Source of the DNA: CAMTWZ01 sp964412365
GTDB taxonomy: Bacteria > Bacteroidota > Rhodothermia > Balneolales > HLUCCA01
DNA: 64,000 bases
Assembly (NCBI GenBank): GCA_964412365.1
Contig: CAYPOI010000002.1
Location: 14,305 to 78,304 of the forward strand
Direction: 5' to 3'
The notes under the pieces are model-generated. The model did no database searches. It was not told where the DNA came from and worked only from the letters and a program-made list of their open reading frames with translations. A program made the position numbers and the translations under genes. Each line of letters begins with the position of its first letter. The first letter of the stretch is position 1. This document shows positions 42,518 to 51,315 of this stretch, piece by piece.

Positions 42518-43381
42518 ATGAACACCATCCTCTTTGGCGCGACCGGAAACGTCGGTCGCGCACTGGCCTCCGAGCTAGTCAAGGCCGGACATTCTACTAC
42601 GGTCGTCATCCGCAATGCAGCCTTATCGCAATACTATGAATCGATTGGGTGCACCGTTCGGGTTTCGGATCCCAATGATCCGAAGCAGCTCGCCGGATTG
42701 TGTTCGGGTCAGGATGTCGTGGTCTCCGCGATCGGAAAACCCGTTTCGCCGATGGACCGCAGCAAACCGAGCTTCCATGACATCGATTATTCACTTAATG
42801 TGAACATTCTCATTGAAGCATTGGTAAATCGGTGCTCCGAGTTCGTGTATATCTCGGCGTTTCATTCCGAGCGATATCCGGATCTGGCCTATTTCTCATC
42901 GCATCATGCATTCGAGAAGAAATTATTGGAAGCAGACATCAAGCATCACATTGTGAAACCACCCGCACTATTTTGTGCCTTCAACGACATGATTCCGATG
43001 GCGCGCAAGGGCTTGCTGGTGCAAATCGGGAAAGGGGATCATACCACGAATCCGATTCATGAGGCAGATGTGGCTCGGATCGCGGTTTCGTCCATCGGCG
43101 GACCCTCGTCCATCATCGAATCCGGCGGACCAAAAACATATACGCGTCGCGAGTTGGCTGACATCCTTCAATCCGCCATCGCTCCAAAAAAGACTGTGAA
43201 AACCGTGCCGATGGGATTGGTAAAAGGGATGCTTCCCCTTCTGAAAATTCTTGATCGAAATACTAATGATAAACTTGCTTTCATTACAACTGTGATGGAG
43301 GTGGATACGGTTGCCCCTACCAAAGGAACTCTGAATTTTGAGTCTTACTTCAACATTCAACATTCAAACTTCAACATTTAA
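42518..43381 (+). CDS. NAD(P)-binding (NmrA/SDR-like) protein with repeat-derived C-terminus
   Basis: A 287-residue Rossmann-fold protein. The dinucleotide motif is FGATGNVGRAL at residues 7-17, and VVVSAIGKPV, FVYISAFHS and HHIVKPPALF follow, as in atypical SDRs with NmrA-like sugar-epimerase folds. The function is unknown. The last residues (SYFNIQHSNFNI) are encoded by an AT-rich repeated intergenic sequence (CAACATT..CAACATTTAACATTT), so the true family end is probably a little earlier and the tail is acquired. The Tag gene follows 20 bases downstream. Confidence 0.85.
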   Translation: MNTILFGATGNVGRALASELVKAGHSTTVVIRNAALSQYYESIGCTVRVSDPNDPKQLAGLCSGQDVVVSAIGKPVSPMDRSKPSFHDIDYSLNVNILIEALVNRCSEFVYISAFHSERYPDLAYFSSHHAFEKKLLEADIKHHIVKPPALFCAFNDMIPMARKGLLVQIGKGDHTTNPIHEADVARIAVSSIGGPSSIIESGGPKTYTRRELADILQSAIAPKKTVKTVPMGLVKGMLPLLKILDRNTNDKLAFITTVMEVDTVAPTKGTLNFESYFNIQHSNFNI

Positions 43382-43394
43382 CATTTAAAATTTC
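43380..43394. repeat. dispersed AT-rich repeat, copy 1
   Basis: AACATTTAAAATTTC also occurs exactly at 61202-61216. Here it follows CAACATTCAACATTCAAAC and spans the 3' end of the NAD(P)-binding gene. Similar AT-rich runs lie near other intergenic junctions. Confidence 0.6.
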
Positions 43395-43401
43395 CCCCAT
43401 C

Positions 43402-43965
43402 ATGCGCTGCCCTTGGTGCCTCTCTTTCCAAGCCTACATCGACTACCACGACAAGGAGTGGGGTGTGCCCGTTCACGACGACGGCGTTCAGTTCGAATTC
43501 CTGGTGCTCGAAAGTGCCCAAGCGGGGCTTTCATGGGCCACGATATTAAAACGTCGCGAGGGGTATCGGCGTGCGTTCGCGGGGTTCGATCCGCAGATCG
43601 TGCGGCATTTTGATGTGGCGAAGGTCGAGGAACTGATGCAAGATGTGGGCATCATCCGGAATCGAGCGAAGATTCTGGCTACCATCAACAATGCGGAGCG
43701 GTTCATCGAGGTTCAGCGCGAATTCGGGTCGTTTTCGACCTATATATGGGGGTTTGTCGGTGGTAAACCGATCATCAACCGATGGGAGACGATGAGCGAA
43801 GCGCCAGCCACATCCCGCGAATCAGATGCGTTAGCCAAGGACCTGAAGAAGCGTGGATTCAAATTCCTCGGCAGCACCGTCATGTACGCGCACATGCAAG
43901 CCACGGGGTTGGTGAATGATCATTTGGTGGGGTGCTTTAGATATGCGGAATTGGGTGGGAGATGA
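43402..43965 (+). CDS. tag: DNA-3-methyladenine glycosylase I
   Basis: A 187-residue base-excision-repair enzyme that removes 3-methyladenine. The zinc-snap residues of E. coli TAG are all here: Cys3 (MRCPWC), His16 (YHDKEWG), His174 and Cys178 (HLVGCF). GLSWATILKRREGYRRAF is the conserved HhH-region block and RNRAKILATINNA another. The length equals that of E. coli Tag. It follows the NAD(P)-binding gene, possibly in one transcript. Confidence 0.94.
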   Translation: MRCPWCLSFQAYIDYHDKEWGVPVHDDGVQFEFLVLESAQAGLSWATILKRREGYRRAFAGFDPQIVRHFDVAKVEELMQDVGIIRNRAKILATINNAERFIEVQREFGSFSTYIWGFVGGKPIINRWETMSEAPATSRESDALAKDLKKRGFKFLGSTVMYAHMQATGLVNDHLVGCFRYAELGGR

Positions 43966-43994
43966 ATGGATTAAATGATGAAGAGATGAATGTG

Positions 43995-44033
43995 GTGGGC
44001 GGATCGCATCCGCCCGTGATCGCATCTGCCCAC
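43995..44033. repeat. GC-rich palindromic element
   Basis: GGGCGGAT (43997-44004), CGC, ATCCGCCC (44008-44015) form a perfect 8-bp hairpin. A variant arm ATCTGCCCAC follows, so a second longer hairpin (9 of 10 pairs) is possible with the same left arm. No T-run follows. It lies in the 200-base gap between convergent tag and gltX. Confidence 0.55.
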
Positions 44034-44168
44034 GACAAATCGTTACGTAATTTCTCTGTGAAATCTGTGCAGAAGTTATGTTTTATACACAGTCAAATGG
44101 CGAATGGAGACGATAGGAAGGGGTGATTAGGGTGTAAGAGGGACTTGCGGACAGCATAACTCTAAACC

Positions 44169-45680
44169 TTACAATTCATTCAGCGCTTTATTCAATCTCT
44201 TGATCGATTCCTCCCTCCCAATCCTCTCTTGAAACTCGAACAGATCCGGACCAAAGGTCTTTCCGGTCAAGGCCAAGCGAAGGGGTTGCATCAGTTTTCC
44301 TAATCCGACGCCCTTTTCCGCAGCAAGAGCATGCAAGGCATCATGGAGGGGAAGGGCGTTGAACGGATCCATCCCCGACACGCGCTCCACATATGCGGCC
44401 ACAAGCTCGCTCGATCCCGGCTTCCAGGCTTTGGACACGTCTTCGGGCTTGAACGCACTCGGCGCCACATAGAAGTACTGGATGTTCTCGGCGATGTCGT
44501 GAATTCCGCTCACGCGGTCGGACATGATGCCGATCACTCCTGCATTTTCCTCATCGCTGTGCGACAAAAATGCTGTGATAAATGCATCATCCAAGTCATC
44601 CTTATGACGCACGATCCAATCCTTGAGCGAGGATAACAATTGTTGCGGCGTGCGCGCCCGGAAATACTGTTCGTTGTACCATAACAACTTTTTCATGTTG
44701 AACACGGCGCCGGCTTTGCTCACGCGTTCGAGCGAAAATTCGGAAATCAGTTGGTCCATCGTCATCTGCTCGCGGTCGTCGCCCGGGTTCCATCCCAAAA
44801 AGGCAAGAAAATTCACCAGCGCTTCCGGCTCATAAAATCCTTTCACATAATCGCGCACGTTCACCGGAATTCCGAGTTCTTCGGCGTTCCGTTTCGACAA
44901 CTTTCCGCCCGCCGGACTCATAATGAGTGGCAAATGCGCCATCGTTGGGGGCGTCCATCCGAAATACTGATACAACAGGATGTGTTTCGGCGCCGAGCTC
45001 AGCCATTCCTCGCCGCGGATCACGTGCGAAATCTCCATGGTGTGATCGTCCACCACATTCGCCAGGTGATAGGTGGGCAAGCCGTCGGATTTCATCAGAA
45101 CCTGGTCGTCCAGCATCGCGCTATCGAAGGAAACGGTCCCGCGGATGAGATCATCAAACTTGATGGTTTCCCGACGCGGCACTTTCAGGCGGATCACATG
45201 TTCTTCGCCCGCATCCAACCGACGCTTGACCTCTTCCTGAGGCAGCGTGAGGCTGTTTTTCATGCTCTGACGCGTGATGGAATCGTATTTGGGGGATGGA
45301 TTTCCGCTCTTGATGAGGCGCTCGCGCATGGCCTCGATCTCGTCCGTGGTGTCGAACGCGTAATACGCATGGCCCGCTTCCACCAATTCCTCGGCGTGTT
45401 TGCGATACAAAACGGAGCGCTCGCTTTGGCGGTAAGGCGCACAGGATCCACCTTGCTGCGGACCTTCATCCACCTTCAGTCCGGCCCACTCCAGCGATTT
45501 GATGATGTCGTTTTCGGCATCATCCACATACCGGTTCTGGTCGGTGTCTTCGATGCGGAGGATGAACGTGCCGCCATGATGTTTGGCGAACAGATAATTG
45601 AACAGGGCGGTGCGCAAACCCCCGATGTGAAGCATGCCCGTGGGCGATGGAGCGAAGCGGACTCTGACGTTGGATTTCAT
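44169..45680 (-). CDS. gltX: glutamyl-tRNA synthetase
   Basis: A 503-residue class I aminoacyl-tRNA synthetase. The class signature is VRFAPSPTGMLHIGGLRTALF near the start (HIGG form of HIGH), and KLSKRNAEELG near residue 258 is the KMSKS loop. The C-terminal anticodon-binding domain completes the usual length. It charges tRNA-Glu (and possibly tRNA-Gln in a lineage lacking GlnRS). I start at MKSNVRVRFAPSP; a longer reading from 46046 would add 122 Arg/Asp-rich residues from the neighbouring gene in another frame. Confidence 0.95.
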   Translation of the reverse strand: MKSNVRVRFAPSPTGMLHIGGLRTALFNYLFAKHHGGTFILRIEDTDQNRYVDDAENDIIKSLEWAGLKVDEGPQQGGSCAPYRQSERSVLYRKHAEELVEAGHAYYAFDTTDEIEAMRERLIKSGNPSPKYDSITRQSMKNSLTLPQEEVKRRLDAGEEHVIRLKVPRRETIKFDDLIRGTVSFDSAMLDDQVLMKSDGLPTYHLANVVDDHTMEISHVIRGEEWLSSAPKHILLYQYFGWTPPTMAHLPLIMSPAGGKLSKRNAEELGIPVNVRDYVKGFYEPEALVNFLAFLGWNPGDDREQMTMDQLISEFSLERVSKAGAVFNMKKLLWYNEQYFRARTPQQLLSSLKDWIVRHKDDLDDAFITAFLSHSDEENAGVIGIMSDRVSGIHDIAENIQYFYVAPSAFKPEDVSKAWKPGSSELVAAYVERVSGMDPFNALPLHDALHALAAEKGVGLGKLMQPLRLALTGKTFGPDLFEFQERIGREESIKRLNKALNEL

Positions 45681-45712
45681 ATGCCCAAAGATACGGAGAA
45701 CCGCGCTTCTCC

Positions 45713-46372
45713 TTAATGGCAACTCTCCCCGCCCATCACCGGGCTGATCATCGGAATGCCCAATTCCATCCCGCGCAAAATCATCAGAATTCCTAAGACT
45801 ATCGCGAGCCAAGGCATCGCGGCGCGGATGCGGCTGCGAACCACGAGACTGAGCTTCATGCCGGCCAGCGACATCGCCAGCATCGCGGGGATGGTGCCGA
45901 GTCCGAACAACGTCATATACAACGTGCTTTTGAGCGGATCGGCTACGGTCAAGGCTCCCGCCAACCCCACGTAGACGAATCCGCAGGGAAGGATGCCGTT
46001 CAACAACCCGATCGACAGTATGTGCCAACGGGATGTGCCTTGCCATAATGGCTTCATCCGGGTGGATAAAAACCCAGTGATATCCGGCATGCGGATGCGG
46101 CCCGTGAAGCGGTGCTTATTCATAGAATAAAGCGCCGCTAGGATGACGATGACGCCTGTCGTGATGGATAATCCTTGCTGAAGTCCCGTGAAACGGACGA
46201 CGCTTCCGGCCAGTCCCATTCCAAGTCCTAAAATGGAATAGGTGATGACCCTTCCGAGATTATAGGTGAGCGGAAACCGAGGCACGGCAAGTGCGATCGG
46301 GCCGCACATGCCGATGCAATGCAGACTTCCGAACAATCCCACCATCAAACCCGACCATAGAAACGAATCCAT
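45713..46372 (-). CDS. sulfite-exporter TauE/SafE-like membrane protein
   Basis: A 219-residue protein with about six helices. The conserved LFGSLHCIGMCGPIALA near the start and GLLNGILPCGFVYVGLAGAL in the middle are typical of the SafE family found at the end of cbb3 oxidase loci in Bacteroidota relatives, where it is thought to help copper or cytochrome maturation. It overlaps the CcoH stop by one base. I start at MDSFLWSGL; upstream reading only runs through the CcoH gene in another frame. Confidence 0.87.
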   Translation of the reverse strand: MDSFLWSGLMVGLFGSLHCIGMCGPIALAVPRFPLTYNLGRVITYSILGLGMGLAGSVVRFTGLQQGLSITTGVIVILAALYSMNKHRFTGRIRMPDITGFLSTRMKPLWQGTSRWHILSIGLLNGILPCGFVYVGLAGALTVADPLKSTLYMTLFGLGTIPAMLAMSLAGMKLSLVVRSRIRAAMPWLAIVLGILMILRGMELGIPMISPVMGGESCH

Positions 46373-46791
46373 CAGCGCCAGATCGGGATTTCGGTGTAGA
46401 CGGGGAGTTCGTTCAAGGTCCATTCCACGCGGATGAGCCATTGCCCGGGTTTCAGATCCGCGATTTGGATGACGGACTGAGGCAGTTTGTACATCCGATC
46501 CAGCTTTTGATCGCTGGTGCGATACAGTTGCAACGTTCCGACGACATCCCCTTTCGGAAAAGACAAAAATAGGCTGTCTTTCGCGGCAGACATCGTCCAT
46601 CCGATGGAAAACTCGTCTGATTTTCCTCGTGCGATGCGTTCTTGCTGAGCATCGTAGCCGATGGTTCGCTCGTAGTAGTCGTCGTACACGAGGTCGACGT
46701 TGACGGATGCCGTGGACATTACGAAGTATACGGTTCCCGACATGAAGATGACCAGAGCGGCGATGATGCCGTAAGCCCAGATGTTTTTCAT
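46372..46791 (-). CDS. ccoH: FixH/CcoH-like cbb3 oxidase maturation protein
   Basis: A 139-residue single-pass protein (helix at about 8-28) with a periplasmic beta domain. The FixH pattern is seen in VDLVYDDYYERTIGYDAQ and GQWLIRVEWTLNE. FixH/CcoH is needed for assembly of the cbb3-type oxidase. Its start overlaps the CcoG stop (ATGA) and its stop overlaps the SafE start, placing it within the oxidase operon. Confidence 0.87.
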   Translation of the reverse strand: MKNIWAYGIIAALVIFMSGTVYFVMSTASVNVDLVYDDYYERTIGYDAQQERIARGKSDEFSIGWTMSAAKDSLFLSFPKGDVVGTLQLYRTSDQKLDRMYKLPQSVIQIADLKPGQWLIRVEWTLNELPVYTEIPIWR

Positions 46792-48218
46792 TTTGGTTGT
46801 GGTCCGATAAAGGAGGTTTGGATCCGTTCAAGCTCTTCATCACCGGAAACAACGGCGATGGTGATGGTCATGCTCGGACCCGTTAAGGATGTTTTCTGAA
46901 GGATGAGCAAAAAGCGGCCTTCTTTGATAGATTGGGGTTCCAGCGTGGTGAAATCTCCGATAGATTGGATTTCACCTTCGGTTGGAGAAAGTAGGCGAAG
47001 TTCTACCGGTTTTTCATCAAAGGTTTTGTTCAGAACGGTGATGGTGTACAGGTTGCTGACACGTCCGTCGGCCTGCTCGGAGTATAAGACTCCCGGCGTT
47101 CTGAGGATGATGCTTTCCGTTTCTGACCGCATCGAGAAGAAGATGACAAACAAGGTGAGAACAACCGTCAGTACGCCGCTATACGCCGCGATGCGTGGCG
47201 TCATGATCGTTTTTTTACCGGTGATGATGCCATTGAGGGATGCATAGCGGATGAGTCCGCGAGGTTCTTCGATCTTGTCCATGATCGAATCGCAGGCGTC
47301 GATGCAGGCTGTGCAATGAGTGCATTCCAGTTGGATACCATTTCGGATGTCGATTCCCATCGGACATACCCGCACGCACTCGTTGCAATCGATGCACGAT
47401 CCATAGGCTGCGGTTTTGTCGGCATAGCGTTCTTTCGGACTCGCGCGCTTCTCTCCGCGTTTGAAATCATACGCCACACTCAGCGAATCCTCATCCACCA
47501 TCACCGACTGAAATCGTCCATACGGACAAGCGAAATGACAGACTTGTTCCCTGAACCGGGCAAAAACCAGATAGAAGATGATGGAAAAAATGGTGATGGC
47601 GATCAATCCGCCGATGTGCTCGATGGGCGGATCTGTCATGATCACCCATAACGCATCTTTTCCGATGATGTACGCCAGAAACAGATTCGCGATGGCAAAG
47701 GATAGTGCGAAGAAGACGGAATGCTTAACGACTTTTCGGGTGATTTTTTCGGCATTCCAGGCTTGATTGTCGAGGCGGATTTGCGCGGACCGATCTCCTT
47801 CGATCCAATATTCGATGCGTCGGAACACCATTTCCAGAAAGATGGTCTGCGGACACGCCCATCCGCACCAAATGCGTCCGTAGATGGCCGTGAACAGCAC
47901 AAGGGATAACAACAGGGTTAGTCCACCAAGTGCGAGCAAGTGGAAATCCGCGGGGAAAAAAGCCATGCCGAACACGATGAACTTACGTTCGAGGATGTTC
48001 AGTAGCAAAATGGGTTGACCGTTGACGGTCAGGAATGGTCCCGCGAAAAAGATACCTAATAAGAATACCGCCACGACCTCCCGGGCGCGTGTGAAGCGTC
48101 CGGAAGGTTTTTTGGCGAATACCCAGGCCCGTTTTCCGTCTTCCGTGATGGATCGGATGCTGTCGCGATAGGCTTCGTCATCGGGGTCGATCGAACGGTT
48201 GAGGGAGTCGGTGTTCAT
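46788..48218 (-). CDS. ccoG: CcoG (FixG/RdxA) Fe-S protein of cbb3 maturation
   Basis: A 476-residue inner-membrane protein with about five helices and two [4Fe-4S] ferredoxin-like sites: SCIDCNECVRVCPMGID and CTHCTACIDACDSIM. An N-terminal WCGWACPQTIF motif and a C-terminal Ig-like domain (PVELRLLSPTEG) are also characteristic. CcoG reduces copper for the CuB site of cbb3 oxidase. It follows the CcoP gene by six bases in the operon. Confidence 0.94.
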   Translation of the reverse strand: MNTDSLNRSIDPDDEAYRDSIRSITEDGKRAWVFAKKPSGRFTRAREVVAVFLLGIFFAGPFLTVNGQPILLLNILERKFIVFGMAFFPADFHLLALGGLTLLLSLVLFTAIYGRIWCGWACPQTIFLEMVFRRIEYWIEGDRSAQIRLDNQAWNAEKITRKVVKHSVFFALSFAIANLFLAYIIGKDALWVIMTDPPIEHIGGLIAITIFSIIFYLVFARFREQVCHFACPYGRFQSVMVDEDSLSVAYDFKRGEKRASPKERYADKTAAYGSCIDCNECVRVCPMGIDIRNGIQLECTHCTACIDACDSIMDKIEEPRGLIRYASLNGIITGKKTIMTPRIAAYSGVLTVVLTLFVIFFSMRSETESIILRTPGVLYSEQADGRVSNLYTITVLNKTFDEKPVELRLLSPTEGEIQSIGDFTTLEPQSIKEGRFLLILQKTSLTGPSMTITIAVVSGDEELERIQTSFIGPQPK

Positions 48219-48224
48219 ATGGGT

Positions 48225-48827
48225 TTAACTAGGGCACGCGATTTCTCGTGCCGGGTCGATGGGTTTGGCGTTGGGTGGATTCGTGCCGCCCAGCGAGAGG
48301 ATGTAACTTCCCAACAGGTGCAGTTCTTCGTCGTTCAGCACTTTTCCTCCACCGTAAGGCGGCATCCCCAATTCAGGGAAGCCGGTTTTGGTGGATGTGA
48401 TGATGCTTTCCAGATCGCAGCCATGCACGCTGAACCCGTCGGTCAGATTCGGACCGATGGATCCTTCACCTGCCGCACCATGGCAAGCGAAGCAAATAGA
48501 GCCATACAGGGTTTTCCCTTTGGCTAAGCTGGCTTCGTCGGATAGGGCCACCAAGGTGCTGTAATCCATGCTCGGACCGGTTTGATGCGCGGGTGTGACG
48601 GTTGCAGCCGCCGCAGCCATTTCGGCATTGTACTCATCGATGTCGCTCGGTCCGCCGAACACATGGTAATAACCCATGTAGACCACCGAAAACACGATCG
48701 AGGCATAGAATCCAAGCACCCACCAACGCGGCATATGATTGTCGAGTTCGCGGATGCCATCGTATTCGTGGTTCAGAAGGACGTCTTTTTCGTCGTCCCA
48801 AATATCGGCTGTTTCTTTCTTACTCAT
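48225..48827 (-). CDS. ccoP: cbb3 oxidase subunit III, CcoP-like (single-heme)
   Basis: A 200-residue cytochrome c subunit. The FixP N-terminal domain is clear (EYDGIRELDNHMPRWWVLGFYASIVF, one helix). After a linker there is one class-I cytochrome c domain with CFACH and a likely Met ligand (GMPPYGGG). Proteobacterial CcoP carries two hemes; only one CxxCH is present here, as in several Bacteroidota. It passes electrons to CcoO. Its start overlaps the CcoQ stop (ATGA). Confidence 0.9.
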   Translation of the reverse strand: MSKKETADIWDDEKDVLLNHEYDGIRELDNHMPRWWVLGFYASIVFSVVYMGYYHVFGGPSDIDEYNAEMAAAAATVTPAHQTGPSMDYSTLVALSDEASLAKGKTLYGSICFACHGAAGEGSIGPNLTDGFSVHGCDLESIITSTKTGFPELGMPPYGGGKVLNDEELHLLGSYILSLGGTNPPNAKPIDPAREIACPS

Positions 48828-48994
48828 ACGGCATCCTCCTCGTCAAGTGGTAATGAGGAGGCATGCGTGATGGTTTTCTTATCCATACTCATCACCATTG
48901 CGATCATGGAAAAGAAGAACACAGCGAACAGGATCAACGTGATGATGGGATAAATCTCCACATCTTGGATCGAATTGAGAACGTTTTTATACAT
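48824..48994 (-). CDS. ccoQ: cbb3 oxidase subunit IV, CcoQ-like
   Basis: A 56-residue protein. I translated it from the minus strand: it starts MYKNVLNSIQDVEIYP, has one hydrophobic helix (about residues 16-36), and ends LPLDEEDAV. Position between CcoNO and CcoP, size and single-helix form match CcoQ/FixQ, which stabilises CcoP in the complex. The start is 11 bases after the CcoNO stop and its stop overlaps the CcoP ATG. Confidence 0.85.
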   Translation of the reverse strand: MYKNVLNSIQDVEIYPIITLILFAVFFFSMIAMVMSMDKKTITHASSLPLDEEDAV

Positions 48995-49005
48995 GATGGA
49001 TCTCC

Positions 49006-51147
49006 TTATTTGAGCGGTACAGTGGTGGCATTGCGGATATCCGTCCCCATCCGCTGCAAGTAAGCGATAATGGCGATGATTTCTTTATCGGCATCCGCAT
49101 CGGCGAAGCCTTGGGCGCGCAATCCGGCGGCGATTTGACCCGCTTGAACCCGAGCATCATGGATGATCGCGGGATCATCTTTGGCATACGCATACGGCAC
49201 ATTCAGGAATTGAAGCGCGCGGATTTTCGCAGGTAGATCGTCGATATGCATGTCATTGGTGTAATACCAAGGAGATGATGGCATCAGAGATCCCGGCGAC
49301 GTGCTCTTCGGATCGCGCATGTGCAGGTAATGCCAAGAATCTGGATACTTGCCACCGATGCGATGCAGATCCGGACCCGTACGTTTCGATCCCCACAGGA
49401 ACGGATGATCGTACACGAATTCACCGGCTTTCGAGTAATCACCATAACGCGCGGTTTCGGAGCGGAACGGACGGATCATCTGGGAATGGCAGTTGTTGCA
49501 TCCGTCGCGGATGTACAAATCACGTCCGACCAATTCAAGCGGTGAGTAGGGTTTCACCGATTCGATGCGAGGCACATTCGAATCGACCATGGCGGTCGGA
49601 ATAAATTCGACGATGCCGCCGATGAGGATGGCGACCACAACCAATACGGTGAACAGCGCAGGTTTGCCTTCGAGCCAGCGATGGAATCCTTTTTTGGTCA
49701 CATCCGGACGAACCTCTTTTTCTTTTGGCAATGCCGGTGCCGAATCTTCTTCAACAGGAAGGAAGGTTCCGGTTTTTGCGGTTTTCCACAGGTTCACGAC
49801 CGAGAAGAGGGAACCGATGATGAACAAGGTTCCACCGACCACGCGCAGCATGTACATCGGAACGATCTGCAGCAGCGTTTCCAGGAAGTTCGGGTAGCGC
49901 AACACGCCTTCTTCTGTGAATTCTTTCCACATCAGACTTTGGGTGATGCCGGCGATGTACATCGGAATCACATAAAACAGGATGCCGAGTGTGGCGAACC
50001 AAAAGTGCATGTTTGCCAATCGTTTGCTATACAACGGTACACCATAAATGCGCGGAACAATGTAGTAGAGGATGGCGAACGTCAAGCCGCCGTTCCACGC
50101 CAATGCGCCTAAGTGAACGTGCGCGATGATGTAATCGGTGTAATGCGCGATGGCATTTACGGTTTTGAGCGAGAGAGCCGGTCCTTCGAAGGTGCTCATG
50201 CCATAGGCGGTGATCCCCACGACCATGAATTTCAGTACGGGACTTTCCCTCACCCGGTCCCACGCCCCTCGCAGGGTGAGCAAACCGTTGATCATCCCTC
50301 CCCAGCTCGGTGCGATCAGCATGATGCTGAACACGGTTCCCAGCGATTGCGCCCAGTTCGGCAGCGAGGTGTACAACAAATGGTGCGGTCCCGCCCAGAT
50401 GTAGATGAAAATGAGGGACCAGAAGTGCACGATCGACAGTTTGTAGCTGTAGATCGGACGGTTCGCCGCCTTCGGAATGAAATAATACATGATGCCGAGG
50501 AACGGCGTGGTCAGGAAGAAGGCGACCGCATTATGTCCGTACCACCATTGCACCAGGGCATCTTGCACACCCGCGAAGATGGGATAGGATTTGACGAAGG
50601 TGGCCGGAATCGCCAGCGAATTCACAATATGCAGAACCGCTACGGTGATAAAGGTGGCGATATAGAACCAAATGGCGACATAGATATGTTTTTCGCGCCG
50701 GTTGAAGATGGTCAGCATCATGTTCAACCCGAAAATGACCCATACAAGGGCGATCGCGATGTCCATGAACCATTCCAGCTCGGCATATTCCTTACTGGTG
50801 GTGATGCCCAAAGGCAAGGTGATCACCGCTCCCACGATGATGGCCTGCCAGCCCCAGAAGTTCAAGGTGCTTAGTTTCTTGCTCCACATCGCCGCTTTCA
50901 GCAAGCGCGGTAGCGAATAGTAAATACCGAGGAAAATCGCGTTCCCGGCGAAGGCGAAAATCACAGCATTCGTGTGAAGGGGTCGCAGTCTTCCGTAGGT
51001 TAACTCAGCGATTCCACCCAGAAACTCAGGATAAATGAGCTTCAGGGCGATGATGAGTCCTACTAGAAAACCGATGATTCCCCATAGGACGGTCGCAATC
51101 GCAAAATTGCGAACGATCTTGTTGTCGTAGTTGAAGGTTTCCATCAT
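49006..51147 (-). CDS. ccoN: cbb3 oxidase CcoN-CcoO fusion subunit
   Basis: A 713-residue fusion of two subunits, as found in Bacteroidota relatives. The N-terminal ~480 residues are the heme-copper subunit I (12 helices). PLHTNAVIFAFAGN holds a low-spin heme ligand, WYGHNAVAFFLTTPFLG the CuB-type histidine, and HVHLGALAWNG the haem histidines. The C-terminal ~200 residues are CcoO, anchored by one helix and carrying CNNCH (about 545-549) with a Met ligand region. It is a high-affinity terminal oxidase for low oxygen. ATG overlaps the CcoS stop. Confidence 0.95.
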   Translation of the reverse strand: MMETFNYDNKIVRNFAIATVLWGIIGFLVGLIIALKLIYPEFLGGIAELTYGRLRPLHTNAVIFAFAGNAIFLGIYYSLPRLLKAAMWSKKLSTLNFWGWQAIIVGAVITLPLGITTSKEYAELEWFMDIAIALVWVIFGLNMMLTIFNRREKHIYVAIWFYIATFITVAVLHIVNSLAIPATFVKSYPIFAGVQDALVQWWYGHNAVAFFLTTPFLGIMYYFIPKAANRPIYSYKLSIVHFWSLIFIYIWAGPHHLLYTSLPNWAQSLGTVFSIMLIAPSWGGMINGLLTLRGAWDRVRESPVLKFMVVGITAYGMSTFEGPALSLKTVNAIAHYTDYIIAHVHLGALAWNGGLTFAILYYIVPRIYGVPLYSKRLANMHFWFATLGILFYVIPMYIAGITQSLMWKEFTEEGVLRYPNFLETLLQIVPMYMLRVVGGTLFIIGSLFSVVNLWKTAKTGTFLPVEEDSAPALPKEKEVRPDVTKKGFHRWLEGKPALFTVLVVVAILIGGIVEFIPTAMVDSNVPRIESVKPYSPLELVGRDLYIRDGCNNCHSQMIRPFRSETARYGDYSKAGEFVYDHPFLWGSKRTGPDLHRIGGKYPDSWHYLHMRDPKSTSPGSLMPSSPWYYTNDMHIDDLPAKIRALQFLNVPYAYAKDDPAIIHDARVQAGQIAAGLRAQGFADADADKEIIAIIAYLQRMGTDIRNATTVPLK

Positions 51148-51314
51148 GGTTTGGTTTTTTTGTCTGGTCTAGGTGCGATTGTGTCGAATAACATTCGGAT
51201 GGATGGTGTCTTGTCATCTTCGAACTGTCCGTTTTTGACAGCCCATAAAAAAGCGAAGAAAAAGCCGACCGCGATGGTCAGGCTGAAACCGATCAAAATG
51301 ATGAGGATACCCAT
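51144..51314 (-). CDS. ccoS: cbb3 oxidase assembly protein CcoS
   Basis: A 56-residue single-helix protein, read directly from the minus strand: MGILIILIGFSLTIAVGFFF, then AFLWAVKNGQFEDDKTPSIR and MLFDTIAPRPDKKTKP. The NGQFEDDxTPS motif is diagnostic of CcoS/FixS, which is needed to insert redox cofactors into the cbb3 oxidase. It starts one base after the CcoI stop and its own stop overlaps the CcoNO start. Confidence 0.93.
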   Translation of the reverse strand: MGILIILIGFSLTIAVGFFFAFLWAVKNGQFEDDKTPSIRMLFDTIAPRPDKKTKP

Positions 51315-51315
51315 G

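Noticed and set aside
44751..45716. 321-codon open frame on the plus strand opposite gltX
   Set aside because: Lies entirely opposite a well-conserved synthetase with HIGH and KMSKS motifs; composition (Arg, His, Gln-rich) is typical of an antisense shadow.
45681..46046. 122-residue N-terminal extension of GltX
   Set aside because: Reads through the SafE gene in another frame, and GltX begins normally at MKSNVRVRFAPSPTG.
50113..50874. 253-codon plus-strand frame opposite CcoNO
   Set aside because: Antisense shadow of a conserved membrane subunit; rich in His, Arg and Asp with no domain pattern.
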